Source of the DNA: an uncultured bacterium
GTDB taxonomy: Bacteria > Bacillota_A > Clostridia > Oscillospirales > Oscillospiraceae
DNA length: 5,533 nucleotides
Reading direction: 5' to 3'
NCBI GenBank assembly: GCA_905214605.1
Contig: CAJMMY010000082.1
Coordinates: forward strand, 1-5,533
Both the position numbers and the translations under genes were made by a program. How positions within the stretch are numbered: position 1 is the first letter of the stretch; each line of letters begins with the position of its first letter. Positions 1-5,533 of this stretch are shown one piece after another. The notes below the pieces were generated by a model. It saw only the letters and a program-made list of their open reading frames with translations. It made no database searches and was not told the DNA's origin.

Positions 1-31
1 GCACTACTTTGTTCTTCTCAAGCTCTTTCAT
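1..31 (-). CDS. 5' end of an unidentified leftward gene (partial)
   Basis: On the minus strand an ATG at 31-29 opens a frame of ten codons (M-K-E-L-E-K-N-K-V-V) that runs off the left edge without a stop. A purine-rich Shine-Dalgarno (AAAGAGGA, 42-35) lies just upstream. Its spacing to the ATG is short, about 3-5 bases, so the ribosome site is acceptable rather than ideal. A sigma-A-type promoter at 72-100 reads toward it and would give a leader of about 34 bases, which is the main reason for believing the gene. Ten residues are too few to assign a family and I do not recognise the protein. It would be divergent from the germination gene to its right. Confidence 0.45.
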   Translation of the reverse strand, partial: MKELEKNKVV

Positions 32-71
32 TTGTCCTCTTTCGTGACCCGCCGTATCAGACGGTTTTCAT

Positions 72-100
72 ATAATACCCTTTTTTTCTCGAAAAGTCAA
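72..100 (-). promoter_or_regulatory. Sigma-A-type promoter for the leftward gene
   Basis: On the minus strand there is a -35 TTGACT (100-95), a 17-base spacer and a -10 TATTAT (77-72), each one base off the TTGACA/TATAAT consensus with ideal spacing. Transcription would start near 65. A run of seven A on this strand (110-104) sits just upstream of the -35, where an UP element would lie. The promoter faces away from the germination genes and serves the gene starting at 31. Confidence 0.6.
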
Positions 101-134
101 CACTTTTTTTGAATTTATTCAGAGTTTTTTAAAA
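81..134. promoter_or_regulatory. AT-rich region with helically phased T-tracts
   Basis: Three T-runs, T7 at 81-87, T7 at 104-110 and T6 at 125-130 (followed by A4), have centres about 23 and 21 bases apart, close to two helical turns. Such phased tracts are known to bend DNA. Here they sit between a leftward and a rightward promoter and could act as an UP element or bend for either. Function is inferred only. The wider block 32-185 has no other recognisable gene. Confidence 0.3.
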
Positions 135-149
135 CTTTTGATTCATACC

Positions 150-180
150 TACATATTGTGGGTTTTCCATGGCCATACTA
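150..180 (+). promoter_or_regulatory. Sigma-G-like forespore promoter for gerA
   Basis: TACATA (150-155) is followed by an 18-base spacer and CATACTA (174-180). The -10 fully fits the sigma-G consensus cATxHTA, and the -35 fits gHATR except for its weakly conserved first G. The spacing matches the known 17-18 bases. Bacillus germinant-receptor operons are known sigma-G targets, so the context agrees. The elements also partly resemble sigma-E sites (CATAC in the -10, ATATT in the -35 area), so mother-cell control is a less likely alternative. The start of transcription would fall at about 186-188, on the gerA ATG itself. Confidence 0.45.
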
Positions 181-185
181 TCTAT

Positions 186-1706
186 ATGTTCAATTCAAAT
201 GCAACGAAGTCGGGAGAGGAGCCATTCCATCCCGCAGACAGCGGCTTAAAAACCTTACCCGTCACCGAGAAAAACCTGAGAACGGTTTTCTCCGGCTGCG
301 ATGATTTTCAAACCCGGGCCATGGAAATCGGGGAACACTGCACCATTTCCGTTTTCATTTGTTGGCTGGACGGCCTGATTTCCGGCAGCAATTTATCGGA
401 AGATATTCTCCGTCCCTTGACGGATCCCCGGCGCATGGGCGGCGCTGCCGACGCAAGCCAAGCCATTGCCCGGATTTTACAGGGCGGCGTTTACGGCGGC
501 GCCGTAAAATCCCGCTCCGATTGTGAAAGCCTTTCCCAGGATATTTTGAACGGCTGCTGCGCCATCGTCTTCCCGGAAACGGAAACTGCCCTGAGCTTTG
601 AAGTCAAATCCGACAAAATGCGCTCTATTTCCGAATCCACATTGGAAAAGAGTGTGAAGGGCGCGAAAGACGCATTCATCGAAACCCTCCGGGTGAATAC
701 GGCGCTGGTGCGGAAAAAGCTGCGGACGCCGAAACTGAAATCCGAGGAACGCACCATCGGTCGGAAATCCGCAACCAGAGTCTCCGTCATGTACGTGCAG
801 GAGATTGCCCAGGAGCAGCGTGTGCAGGACCTGCTCCGCCGATTGGAGAACATTGACATTGACGGGCTCACCGCCAGCGGATATCTGGAGCAGTATCTGG
901 TTGACCAACCGTCCTCGCCCTTTCCCCAAATGCTCCATACCGAGCGCCCGGACACCTTTGCCTCTTATTTATTAGATGGGCGCATCGGAATTTTGGTAGA
1001 TGGTCTGCCCATCGGCTTTGCGGTGCCTGCCCAGCTGACCCGATTTATGCGGGTCACGGAAGACCGGGCAAACCATTTCACCGTCGCCTCCATGCTGATT
1101 CTCCTGCGCTATATTGCCTTTTTCTTTGCTCTGTTTCTGCCGGGGCTGTACGTAGCCATCGCCATGTACCATCAGGAGATGCTCCCCACCCAGCTGCTGA
1201 TATCCATCATCGATGCCAAGCAGCAGGTGCCTTTCTCCACGGCTGCGGAGGTATTGGGGATGCTCATTGCCTTTGAGCTGCTGCAGGAAGCCGGACTCCG
1301 TCTGCCCGCTCCCGTAGGAAATACGGTTTCCATCATCGGCGCGCTGATTGTAGGGCAATCCGCCGTAGACGCCCGTATCATTTCACCCATTGCCGTGATT
1401 ATTGTCGCCTTCTCTGGAATCTCCTCCTATACCCTGCCCAGTCAGGACCTTGCCTCCGCGGTGCGGGTGCTGCGGTTTTTCGCGGTTTTGGCCGCCATGG
1501 GCGCCGGGTTGTTCGGGGTGATGGCTGCCGCCGTGTTCTTCGTCTGGCATTTAAGCAGTCTGGAAAGCTACGGTGTGGCTTATCTGTGTCCTTTGGTGGA
1601 CGGAGATTCCGGCAGTTGGCTGTGGAGCTTTCTCCGTAAACCTCTGTGGCTGGACCGATTCCGGGACCCCCGCCTTGCCGGACGGGACAAACGCCGCCAG
1701 AAGTAA
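186..1706 (+). CDS. gerA: GerA-family spore germination protein (germinant receptor A subunit)
   Basis: This is the A subunit of a nutrient germinant receptor in the spore inner membrane, 506 aa, a normal family length. A soluble N-terminal half (about 1-300) carries the family signature: an ETLRVNTALVRKKLR block (166-180), GRKSATRVSVMYVQEIA (192-208), ENIDIDG (221-227), SPFPQ (244-248), TERPD (252-256) and ILVDGLPIGFAVPA (269-282). Hydrophobic segments follow at roughly 303-327, 352-366, 379-393, 397-415 and 428-455, with the conserved EAGLRLPAPVG and GQSAV motifs, then a short basic C-terminal tail. I chose ATG 186. An in-frame TTG at 138 also exists, but neither start has a Shine-Dalgarno, and homology only begins near residue 25. 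The subunit is separated from its gerC/gerB partners by an opposite-strand gene. The symbol is a family label; the paralogue (for example GerK-type) cannot be fixed from sequence alone. Family assignment is very sure, the start less so. Confidence 0.95.
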   Translation: MFNSNATKSGEEPFHPADSGLKTLPVTEKNLRTVFSGCDDFQTRAMEIGEHCTISVFICWLDGLISGSNLSEDILRPLTDPRRMGGAADASQAIARILQGGVYGGAVKSRSDCESLSQDILNGCCAIVFPETETALSFEVKSDKMRSISESTLEKSVKGAKDAFIETLRVNTALVRKKLRTPKLKSEERTIGRKSATRVSVMYVQEIAQEQRVQDLLRRLENIDIDGLTASGYLEQYLVDQPSSPFPQMLHTERPDTFASYLLDGRIGILVDGLPIGFAVPAQLTRFMRVTEDRANHFTVASMLILLRYIAFFFALFLPGLYVAIAMYHQEMLPTQLLISIIDAKQQVPFSTAAEVLGMLIAFELLQEAGLRLPAPVGNTVSIIGALIVGQSAVDARIISPIAVIIVAFSGISSYTLPSQDLASAVRVLRFFAVLAAMGAGLFGVMAAAVFFVWHLSSLESYGVAYLCPLVDGDSGSWLWSFLRKPLWLDRFRDPRLAGRDKRRQK

Positions 1707-1707
1707 T

Positions 1708-2538
1708 TTAGGCCAGCGCCTGGAGCACAAACTGCGCCAGTGCAATGCGCTTGCCGGTGCCGTCGGTCACATCGGTATCGTAGAACTGAATCCGCCGGCC
1801 GCTGCGGCGGAGCCGGGCCTCTGCATGAATGGGGCCCTCCATACCGCTGCTGAGATAGTGAATATTACTGGACACGGTCACGGTGGGTTTCTTATTTAGA
1901 AACCGGCTGCTGCCGCCCACAGCGCAGTCGCAGCAGGTGTAAATCAATCCGCCGTGAGCCGCAGCATAGGCATTGCAGTTATCCGGATACAAATCCGCGC
2001 TGTAAATCAATCCGCTTTCTGCCCGCCCGGTCATATAAACATGGCAGGTGGACATAAAAAACGGTGTGGTGCTGGGGAACAGCAATCCGGAAACCGGGTC
2101 CGCCATGGTCTCCGGTCCTGCCGGAAAAATGGTGGGATTGGGCACCCGCTCCGCCACCGGGGGATAGGTCACTTCTTTCAGGGTAATCAGCTGCTCGCTG
2201 ACCGTCTCCATGCGTTCGTTGAGAATTTCCACCTTGTAGACTATCAGCTCCCGGCCGCTGCGCACCAGCATGGACCGGCCGAACAGCACCGAGGTGTCTC
2301 CGGGAGCAAGATATTCGCTGGCAGCGTCTACCACCACAGCCTGACGGCCCAGGCACAGCTTGACGCTCTGCGCCGCCGTAATGTGTGCCAATGTATAGGT
2401 AAAACCGCCGTGAGCGATTCCGTAGGGATTCTTGAACTGGGGCAGGAGCTTGCAGCGGGTCAGCAGGCCCTGCTCTTCCATGCCCACCACTTCCATGCCC
2501 AGCATGTTGCCCATAGGGTCTTTGATTTCGTATTCCAT
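1708..2538 (-). CDS. Tandem hotdog-fold (PaaI-like) acyl-CoA thioesterase
   Basis: A 276-aa cytosolic protein with two fused PaaI/4HBT-type hotdog domains. Domain 1 (about 1-123) has N37, HGG at 43-45 and a VVVDAASEYLAPGD strand (68-81). Domain 2 (about 160-276) has N189, HGG at 195-197 and VTVSSNIHYL (220-229). This family hydrolyses acyl- or aryl-CoA thioesters; the substrate here is unknown. The Asp nine residues after the HGG histidine, catalytic in PaaI, is present in domain 2 (D204) but is His52 in domain 1. Single-domain relatives are about 130-150 aa and form dimers, so this fusion probably folds as an internal pseudo-dimer. ATG 2538 is preferred over the in-frame ATG at 2580 because GGAAAGGA lies 8 bases before it. 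The stop lies one base from the gerA stop, and no terminator is visible between them. Nothing ties it directly to germination. Confidence 0.9.
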   Translation of the reverse strand: MEYEIKDPMGNMLGMEVVGMEEQGLLTRCKLLPQFKNPYGIAHGGFTYTLAHITAAQSVKLCLGRQAVVVDAASEYLAPGDTSVLFGRSMLVRSGRELIVYKVEILNERMETVSEQLITLKEVTYPPVAERVPNPTIFPAGPETMADPVSGLLFPSTTPFFMSTCHVYMTGRAESGLIYSADLYPDNCNAYAAAHGGLIYTCCDCAVGGSSRFLNKKPTVTVSSNIHYLSSGMEGPIHAEARLRRSGRRIQFYDTDVTDGTGKRIALAQFVLQALA

Positions 2539-2546
2539 GGATTCAT

Positions 2547-2554
2547 TCCTTTCC
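2547..2554 (-). promoter_or_regulatory. Ribosome binding site that sets the thioesterase start
   Basis: GGAAAGGA on the minus strand sits 8 bases upstream of ATG 2538. The site lies inside the longer reading frame that begins at 2580, so it decides for the shorter protein starting MEYEIKDP. Confidence 0.8.
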
Positions 2555-2575
2555 GTTGTTTGGATTGATATGGAT

Positions 2576-2606
2576 TTCATTCCGACATGAACGATATAGC
2601 ATTATT
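2576..2606 (+). promoter_or_regulatory. Weak sigma-G-like candidate promoter for gerC-gerB
   Basis: TTCATT (2576-2581), an 18-base spacer and CATTATT (2600-2606) resemble the sigma-G pattern. The -10 has one mismatch at its last base, while the -35 keeps only the central CAT. A transcript would begin near 2613, leaving a leader of about 60 bases before gerC. The gerC-gerB pair needs a promoter in 2539-2672 because the gene before it runs the other way; this is the best match I found, but it is weak. Confidence 0.2.
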
Positions 2607-2610
2607 TTTT

Positions 2611-2640
2611 ATTTTACCCCATTTCCCCGGGTGCCTGCAA
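2611..2640 (-). promoter_or_regulatory. Candidate sigma-A-type promoter for the thioesterase
   Basis: On the minus strand, TTGCAG (2640-2635), an 18-base spacer and TAAAAT (2616-2611). The -10 is one base off consensus; the -35 keeps only the TTG. Transcription would start near 2604, giving a leader of about 65 bases. It overlaps the region where a gerC transcript would begin, so the two promoters could interfere. Confidence 0.3.
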
Positions 2641-2648
2641 TTCCCCGG
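2621..2648 (+). repeat. Direct repeat TTCCCCGG, 18-base period
   Basis: ATTTCCCCGG (2621-2630) and AATTCCCCGG (2639-2648) agree at 9 of 10 positions with an 18-base period. A short inverted repeat, GTGCC (2631-2635) with GGCAC (2647-2651), overlaps the second copy. The pair lies between the thioesterase and gerC, just before the gerC ribosome site. It might be an operator or a weak leader hairpin, but chance is possible in a GC-rich patch this short. Confidence 0.25.
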
Positions 2649-2656
2649 CACAAAAA

Positions 2657-2662
2657 AGGAGG
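2657..2662 (+). promoter_or_regulatory. Strong ribosome binding site for gerC
   Basis: AGGAGG, a full anti-16S match, ends 10 bases before ATG 2673. It selects this start over an in-frame upstream start at 2556, and it places the lipoprotein signal peptide exactly at the N-terminus. Confidence 0.85.
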
Positions 2663-2672
2663 AATTTTTTTC

Positions 2673-3800
2673 ATGAAACGCTGCCTCCCCTTGATTTTAG
2701 CCCTCTCTCTTCTGCTTTCCGGCTGCTCCGGCTCCATTTTTACCAATTATCGGGAAATCGAACAGATGCAGCTGATTCAAACCCTCGGCATCGACCACAT
2801 CGGCAATCGGCTGTCCGTTTCTGTTTCCGGCGGTCACAGCAGTGAAACCACCAAGCTCAGCCGCATGACCGCCGCCGGACCGTCTATGCTCTCGGCGATG
2901 GAGCTGCTGCAGGATTACACAGCCTCGGAGCAGCTGTATTATGCCCATACCCGGTACGTACTTCTGGGCGAAACTGTGGTGCAGGATGCCCTGCCGGAGC
3001 TGATTGATTACATGGCCCGCTCCCCCCAGCTGCGCTCGGACATTCCCGTACTGATTGTCCGAAACGGTACCGCCGGGGATTTGGTGCTCCACTGCGGGCA
3101 GGAGGACACCGACATCACCGATGCCCTGAAATCCATCATTCGGGACAGCCAGCGCCGGGGCGACTGCACGATTTTCACCCTGCAATCCCTGATTTCCGAT
3201 TTGGCCGAATCCAAAGCCGCCCTGCTTGCGGCGGTGGAGCCCCGCCCCTTAACGGATACCGAGCCCCAAGCGGAAGAGAAAGAAATCACCCCCATTCTCA
3301 CCGGCTACGCCATTCTGAAAGACGCCAAGCTGGCGGGATATCTGGATTTGGAGGACGCCCGGGGGGTAAACTATCTGCGAAACAAAACCGGCACAGAGTC
3401 CATTACTCTGCCCCAGGTGGGACAAGCCGGGCAGGTCACCCTGACCCTCACCCGCAGCCGGGTGAAAACAGCGCCGGTTTTCGCCGCCGACGGCCGAATC
3501 ACCGGAATCCACGTGACGGTCCGTGCCGCAGCCTTTGTGGAAGAGATAGCGCACCCGGAGGAATTGGACCGGGCAGTTCTGACCAAAGCCTTTTCCGACC
3601 AACTGACCCGTTGGATTACCGCAACCCTCCGCGCCATGACAGACACCGGTGCCGATTTTCTGGGCTTGGGTCTGAAATTTTCCATGGCCCACCCCTTTCG
3701 TTGGGCAAAGCTGCCGGTATCCTGGGCGGATTCCATTCCCGATTTAACCGTCACCGTGGATACGGATTGCCGCATCACCCATACCGACGAACTGCATTAG
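2673..3800 (+). CDS. gerC: Ger(x)C-family spore germination lipoprotein (receptor C subunit)
   Basis: The lipid-anchored subunit of the germinant receptor, 375 aa, in the normal 360-400 range. Residues 1-17 form a lipoprotein signal peptide (MKR, then a leucine-rich core) ending in the lipobox L15-S16-G17-C18; after cleavage Cys18 would be lipidated and the protein held on the outer face of the spore inner membrane. Family motifs follow: REIEQMQLIQTLGID (27-41), AHTRYVLLGE (91-100), PQLRSDIPVLIV (118-129), AGYLDLEDARG (221-231) and a C-terminal DFLGLG...W pattern (328-351). The usual Trp-Asp right after the lipid Cys is replaced here by Ser-Gly. The gene sits 10 bases before gerB, with gerB's ribosome site overlapping its stop, so the two are co-transcribed and probably translationally coupled. 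In many receptor operons gerA would be directly adjacent; here it is cut off by the thioesterase. Confidence 0.93.
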   Translation: MKRCLPLILALSLLLSGCSGSIFTNYREIEQMQLIQTLGIDHIGNRLSVSVSGGHSSETTKLSRMTAAGPSMLSAMELLQDYTASEQLYYAHTRYVLLGETVVQDALPELIDYMARSPQLRSDIPVLIVRNGTAGDLVLHCGQEDTDITDALKSIIRDSQRRGDCTIFTLQSLISDLAESKAALLAAVEPRPLTDTEPQAEEKEITPILTGYAILKDAKLAGYLDLEDARGVNYLRNKTGTESITLPQVGQAGQVTLTLTRSRVKTAPVFAADGRITGIHVTVRAAAFVEEIAHPEELDRAVLTKAFSDQLTRWITATLRAMTDTGADFLGLGLKFSMAHPFRWAKLPVSWADSIPDLTVTVDTDCRITHTDELH

Positions 3801-3804
3801 GAGG
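3799..3804 (+). promoter_or_regulatory. gerB ribosome binding site overlapping the gerC stop
   Basis: AGGAGG overlaps the last two bases of the gerC TAG stop and lies 6 bases before ATG 3811. This arrangement suits translational coupling, which would keep GerC and GerB subunit amounts in balance. Confidence 0.85.
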
Positions 3805-3810
3805 CCCCTC

Positions 3811-4932
3811 ATGGAACGAACCCTCACCCGAAAGCAACTGAAAATTCTGGCATTTCTGGCAGCCCTCTCCCCCTTTCTCCGTCTGATTCCCGGTGCCGTC
3901 GCCCGGCAGGCAGGCGCCGCGGCATGGCTCAGTCCGCTGTTTGCCGCCCCGTGGCTGATGATTCTGGCCGCATTCCTCACCCAATTTCTCAATCGGGTCT
4001 GTCCGGGAAAAGGCTTGGGGCAAGGCATTCTCCTCACCCTCGGGCCGAAATTCGGGGCAGCGGTGCTGGTGCTTTGGGCAGGGTGGCTGATTTTTCTCTG
4101 CGGATTCACTCTGCGCAGCGGCGCGGAGCGATTCATCGCCACCATTTTTCCCAACAGCACCCCATGGCCCATGATTGCCATTATGGCGCTGCTCATGCTC
4201 CCCGCCGGCTTGGGCTCCGTGAAAATTCTGGCCCGCTCCGCGGAAATTTTCCGCCCCTTGCTGCTGCTCACCCTGATTTTGCTGTTTGCGGTGTTTCTCC
4301 CCTCTGTTCGACCGGAATTTGTACTCCCGGTGCTGCCCCCGGATCTCCCCGGCGTGTTTCGGGGCAGTCTGGTCATTGCCGATTCCCTCTGCTTTATTCT
4401 CCTCACCACCGCGTTTCTCACCGGTCACAGCGACGGTCAGCCCCTGCGTTTCCGGGAATTTGCCAAGTGGGTGCTGCTGTTTCTCCTGCTGGCATTTGCT
4501 CTGTGTTTGCTCACCGTAGGCGTTTTGGGCGCCACCGTCACCCGACAGCTGGTCTATCCCTTTTTTGCCATTGTCTGGAGCTTGAATCTGTTCGGCTCCG
4601 CCGCCCGCATTGAGGCATTTGTGGTGGGATTATGGATTCTCCCGGATTTTGTACTGCTGTCCATGAATCTGACGGTGGCCTCGGAGCTTCTGATGACCCT
4701 ATTCGGGGGCGAAAAAATTCCCGCCCGGCTGCTGTACTTCCGGAGCGGGGGAAAATGGGTCTGGCTGTGTACCATTCTGGCGGTGGTCGTTTCCGTATGC
4801 ATTGCCAAGGACACCCAGGAATTGTCTTTCTGGTCGGAACGCTTTGTGCCCGGGGTGAATCTGACCATAACTGCGCTGATTCCTCCCATTCTCTGGCTGA
4901 CGGCAAAACGAAAACACCTGCTGGACCCTTGA
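3811..4932 (+). CDS. gerB: GerB-family spore germination permease (receptor B subunit)
   Basis: An integral membrane subunit of the germinant receptor, 373 aa, related to the amino acid-polyamine-organocation (APC) transporter superfamily. In studied receptors the B subunit is the one linked to germinant recognition. About ten hydrophobic segments are visible, near residues 12-30, 40-60, 82-105, 119-135, 147-166, 186-203, 218-240, 267-290, 316-332 and 348-365, with a further hydrophobic stretch at 247-262. The block SAARIEAFVVGLWILPDF (263-280) matches the family's conserved Arg-Ile/Leu-Glu plus aromatic helix. The N-terminus (MERTLTRKQLK) is short and basic, and the C-terminus (KRKH) is basic too, consistent with both ends in the spore core. 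It is the last gene of the gerC-gerB unit and is followed by a terminator about 65 bases downstream. The germinant cannot be predicted from the sequence. Confidence 0.92.
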   Translation: MERTLTRKQLKILAFLAALSPFLRLIPGAVARQAGAAAWLSPLFAAPWLMILAAFLTQFLNRVCPGKGLGQGILLTLGPKFGAAVLVLWAGWLIFLCGFTLRSGAERFIATIFPNSTPWPMIAIMALLMLPAGLGSVKILARSAEIFRPLLLLTLILLFAVFLPSVRPEFVLPVLPPDLPGVFRGSLVIADSLCFILLTTAFLTGHSDGQPLRFREFAKWVLLFLLLAFALCLLTVGVLGATVTRQLVYPFFAIVWSLNLFGSAARIEAFVVGLWILPDFVLLSMNLTVASELLMTLFGGEKIPARLLYFRSGGKWVWLCTILAVVVSVCIAKDTQELSFWSERFVPGVNLTITALIPPILWLTAKRKHLLDP

Positions 4933-4997
4933 CGGAATGGGCCGGTTTTTGACAGCCGCGCGCAATCGTTTTCCACAAATTACGTACTTTTCCGCAA

Positions 4998-5042
4998 AAA
5001 AACACGCAATTTGGCCGTTTTTTGACCAAACTGCGTGTTTTT
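4998..5042. terminator. Bidirectional intrinsic terminator between gerB and rnhA
   Basis: Arm AAAAACACGCA (4998-5008) pairs with TGCGTGTTTTT (5032-5042); after one A/C mismatch, TTTGG (5010-5014) pairs with CCAAA (5026-5030), leaving an 11-base loop. A T5 tract ends the hairpin on the plus strand and a T7 tract (5002-4996) ends it on the minus strand. It can therefore stop the gerC-gerB transcript and, from the other side, the rnhA transcript. The rest of 4933-5125 shows no gene. Confidence 0.85.
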
Positions 5043-5125
5043 ACGGTTTTAGTTTTCCACATTCCAGTGCCGGTTTGTGTGCAAGTGCCCGAATCTTTGA
5101 CCACAAAGAGGGTCCGCCGGCTTGC

Positions 5126-5533
5126 TCATTTGTGCAAATCCCGCTGCGCCACAGCCAGTGCGTCGCACCGATTGTTGTACGCATTGTCCGCGTGTCCCTT
5201 CACCCAATGGAATGTGACCTGATGGGTTTGCAGCAGCCCGTCCAGGGTCTGCCACAAATCGGGATTTTTCAGCGCTCCGCCTTTCCGTTTCCAGCCCGCT
5301 TTTTTCCAGCCTTCCAGCCAATGCTGATTGATGGCGTTGCAGATATACTGGGAATCGGAATACAAATCCACAATGCAGGGCTCTTTCAGAAGCTGCAGGG
5401 CGGAAATGACCCCCAACAGCTCCATACGGTTGTTGGTGGTGCTGTGCTCTCCGCCGCTGAGTTCTTTTTCCGCCGTGCCGTACTGCAAAATGGCGCCCCA
5501 GCCGCCGGGACCGGGATTGCCGGAGCAGGCTCC
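5126..5533 (-). CDS. rnhA: Ribonuclease HI, C-terminal 135 residues (partial)
   Basis: RNase HI cleaves the RNA strand of RNA-DNA hybrids in the cytoplasm, removing R-loops and primer remnants. The frame is open to the right edge, so the start is missing. The visible part begins [16 protein letters not shown], so the first catalytic Asp (Asp10 in E. coli) would be the residue just outside the window. The other active-site residues are visible as E38 (in NNRMEL), D60 (in SDSQY) and D124 (in NRCDALA), with H114 in WVKGHAD; these match E. coli E48, D70, D134 and H124 with a constant offset of ten. The basic handle region, with Trp and Lys residues (72-84), is present. The protein ends about ten residues earlier than the E. 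coli enzyme, within family variation. It converges on gerB and shares its terminator. Confidence 0.95.
   Translation of the reverse strand, partial: GACSGNPGPGGWGAILQYGTAEKELSGGEHSTTNNRMELLGVISALQLLKEPCIVDLYSDSQYICNAINQHWLEGWKKAGWKRKGGALKNPDLWQTLDGLLQTHQVTFHWVKGHADNAYNNRCDALAVAQRDLHK

Noticed and set aside
71..76. TATAAT on the plus strand as a gerA sigma-A promoter
   Set aside because: No -35 is found at 16-18 bases. The bases are better explained by the -10 of the minus-strand promoter, which has a near-consensus -35 at exact spacing.
138..185. N-terminal extension of gerA from TTG 138
   Set aside because: It has a weak start codon and no ribosome binding site, and its 16 extra residues fall outside the region similar to GerA proteins. 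The likely sporulation promoter lies inside this stretch, so a transcript from it would lack TTG 138.
1954..2568. Plus-strand frame of 204 codons opposite the thioesterase
   Set aside because: It has low-complexity Gln, His and Gly content and no family resemblance, while the minus strand carries two clear hotdog domains.
2539..2580. Longer thioesterase starting at ATG 2580
   Set aside because: A clear ribosome site (GGAAAGGA) sits inside this extension at the right distance from ATG 2538, and the 14 extra residues do not look like part of a hotdog domain.
2556..2672. Longer gerC starting near 2556
   Set aside because: It would bury the lipoprotein signal peptide inside the protein, while ATG 2673 has a full AGGAGG site and puts the signal peptide at the very N-terminus.
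3744..4428. Two long minus-strand open frames opposite gerB (over 200 codons each)
   Set aside because: Their translations are rich in Gly, Arg, Glu and Gln with no recognisable domain. Both lie opposite a clear ten-helix membrane protein, as expected for shadow frames in GC-rich DNA.
3924..4613. Plus-strand frame of 229 codons inside gerB
   Set aside because: It is rich in His, Arg, Pro and Ser, has no domain signature, and is fully contained in gerB in another frame.
1..5533. CRISPR array, insertion sequence, tRNA or defence system
   Set aside because: I saw no regularly spaced repeats, transposase motifs, terminal inverted repeats or tRNA-like sequence. All long coding regions are explained by known families.

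Overview
The window reads as a chromosomal segment of a spore-forming, GC-rich clostridial Firmicute. An Oscillospiraceae/Ruminococcaceae-type gut anaerobe is my best guess. The basis is a complete set of GerA-family germinant-receptor subunits, strong AGGAGG ribosome binding sites, a GC-rich coding composition next to AT-rich promoter DNA, and a typical bacterial RNase HI. The taxonomic placement is inference.

Layout, left to right. (1) Positions 1-31 appear to hold the first ten codons of an unidentified leftward gene, driven by a good sigma-A-type promoter on the minus strand (72-100). (2) Positions 32-185 are an AT-rich divergent promoter region with helically spaced T-tracts and a sigma-G-like promoter (150-180) reading right. 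(3) 186-1706 (+) is the GerA-type receptor subunit. (4) 1708-2538 (-) is a tandem hotdog-fold (PaaI-like) thioesterase, tail-to-tail with gerA and separated from it by one base. (5) 2539-2672 is a short divergent control region. (6) 2673-3800 (+) is the GerC-type lipoprotein and 3811-4932 (+) the GerB-type membrane transporter subunit, a tight two-gene operon. (7) 4933-5125 holds a strong terminator that works in both directions. (8) 5126 to the right edge (-) is RNase HI (rnhA), cut by the window edge just after its first catalytic aspartate.

Functionally, the three ger genes should form one nutrient germinant receptor in the inner membrane of the spore: GerA-type and GerB-type membrane subunits plus the lipid-anchored GerC-type subunit. 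The unusual point is that the cluster is split by an opposite-strand thioesterase gene, so gerA and gerCB must be transcribed separately. The thioesterase and RNase HI have no evident link to germination.

I see no CRISPR array, transposon, tRNA or rRNA. I do not see a wholly new system. The most notable points are the split receptor operon, a gerA start with no Shine-Dalgarno placed where a sigma-G transcript would begin (possible leaderless mRNA), and a two-domain thioesterase that keeps the catalytic Asp in only one domain.
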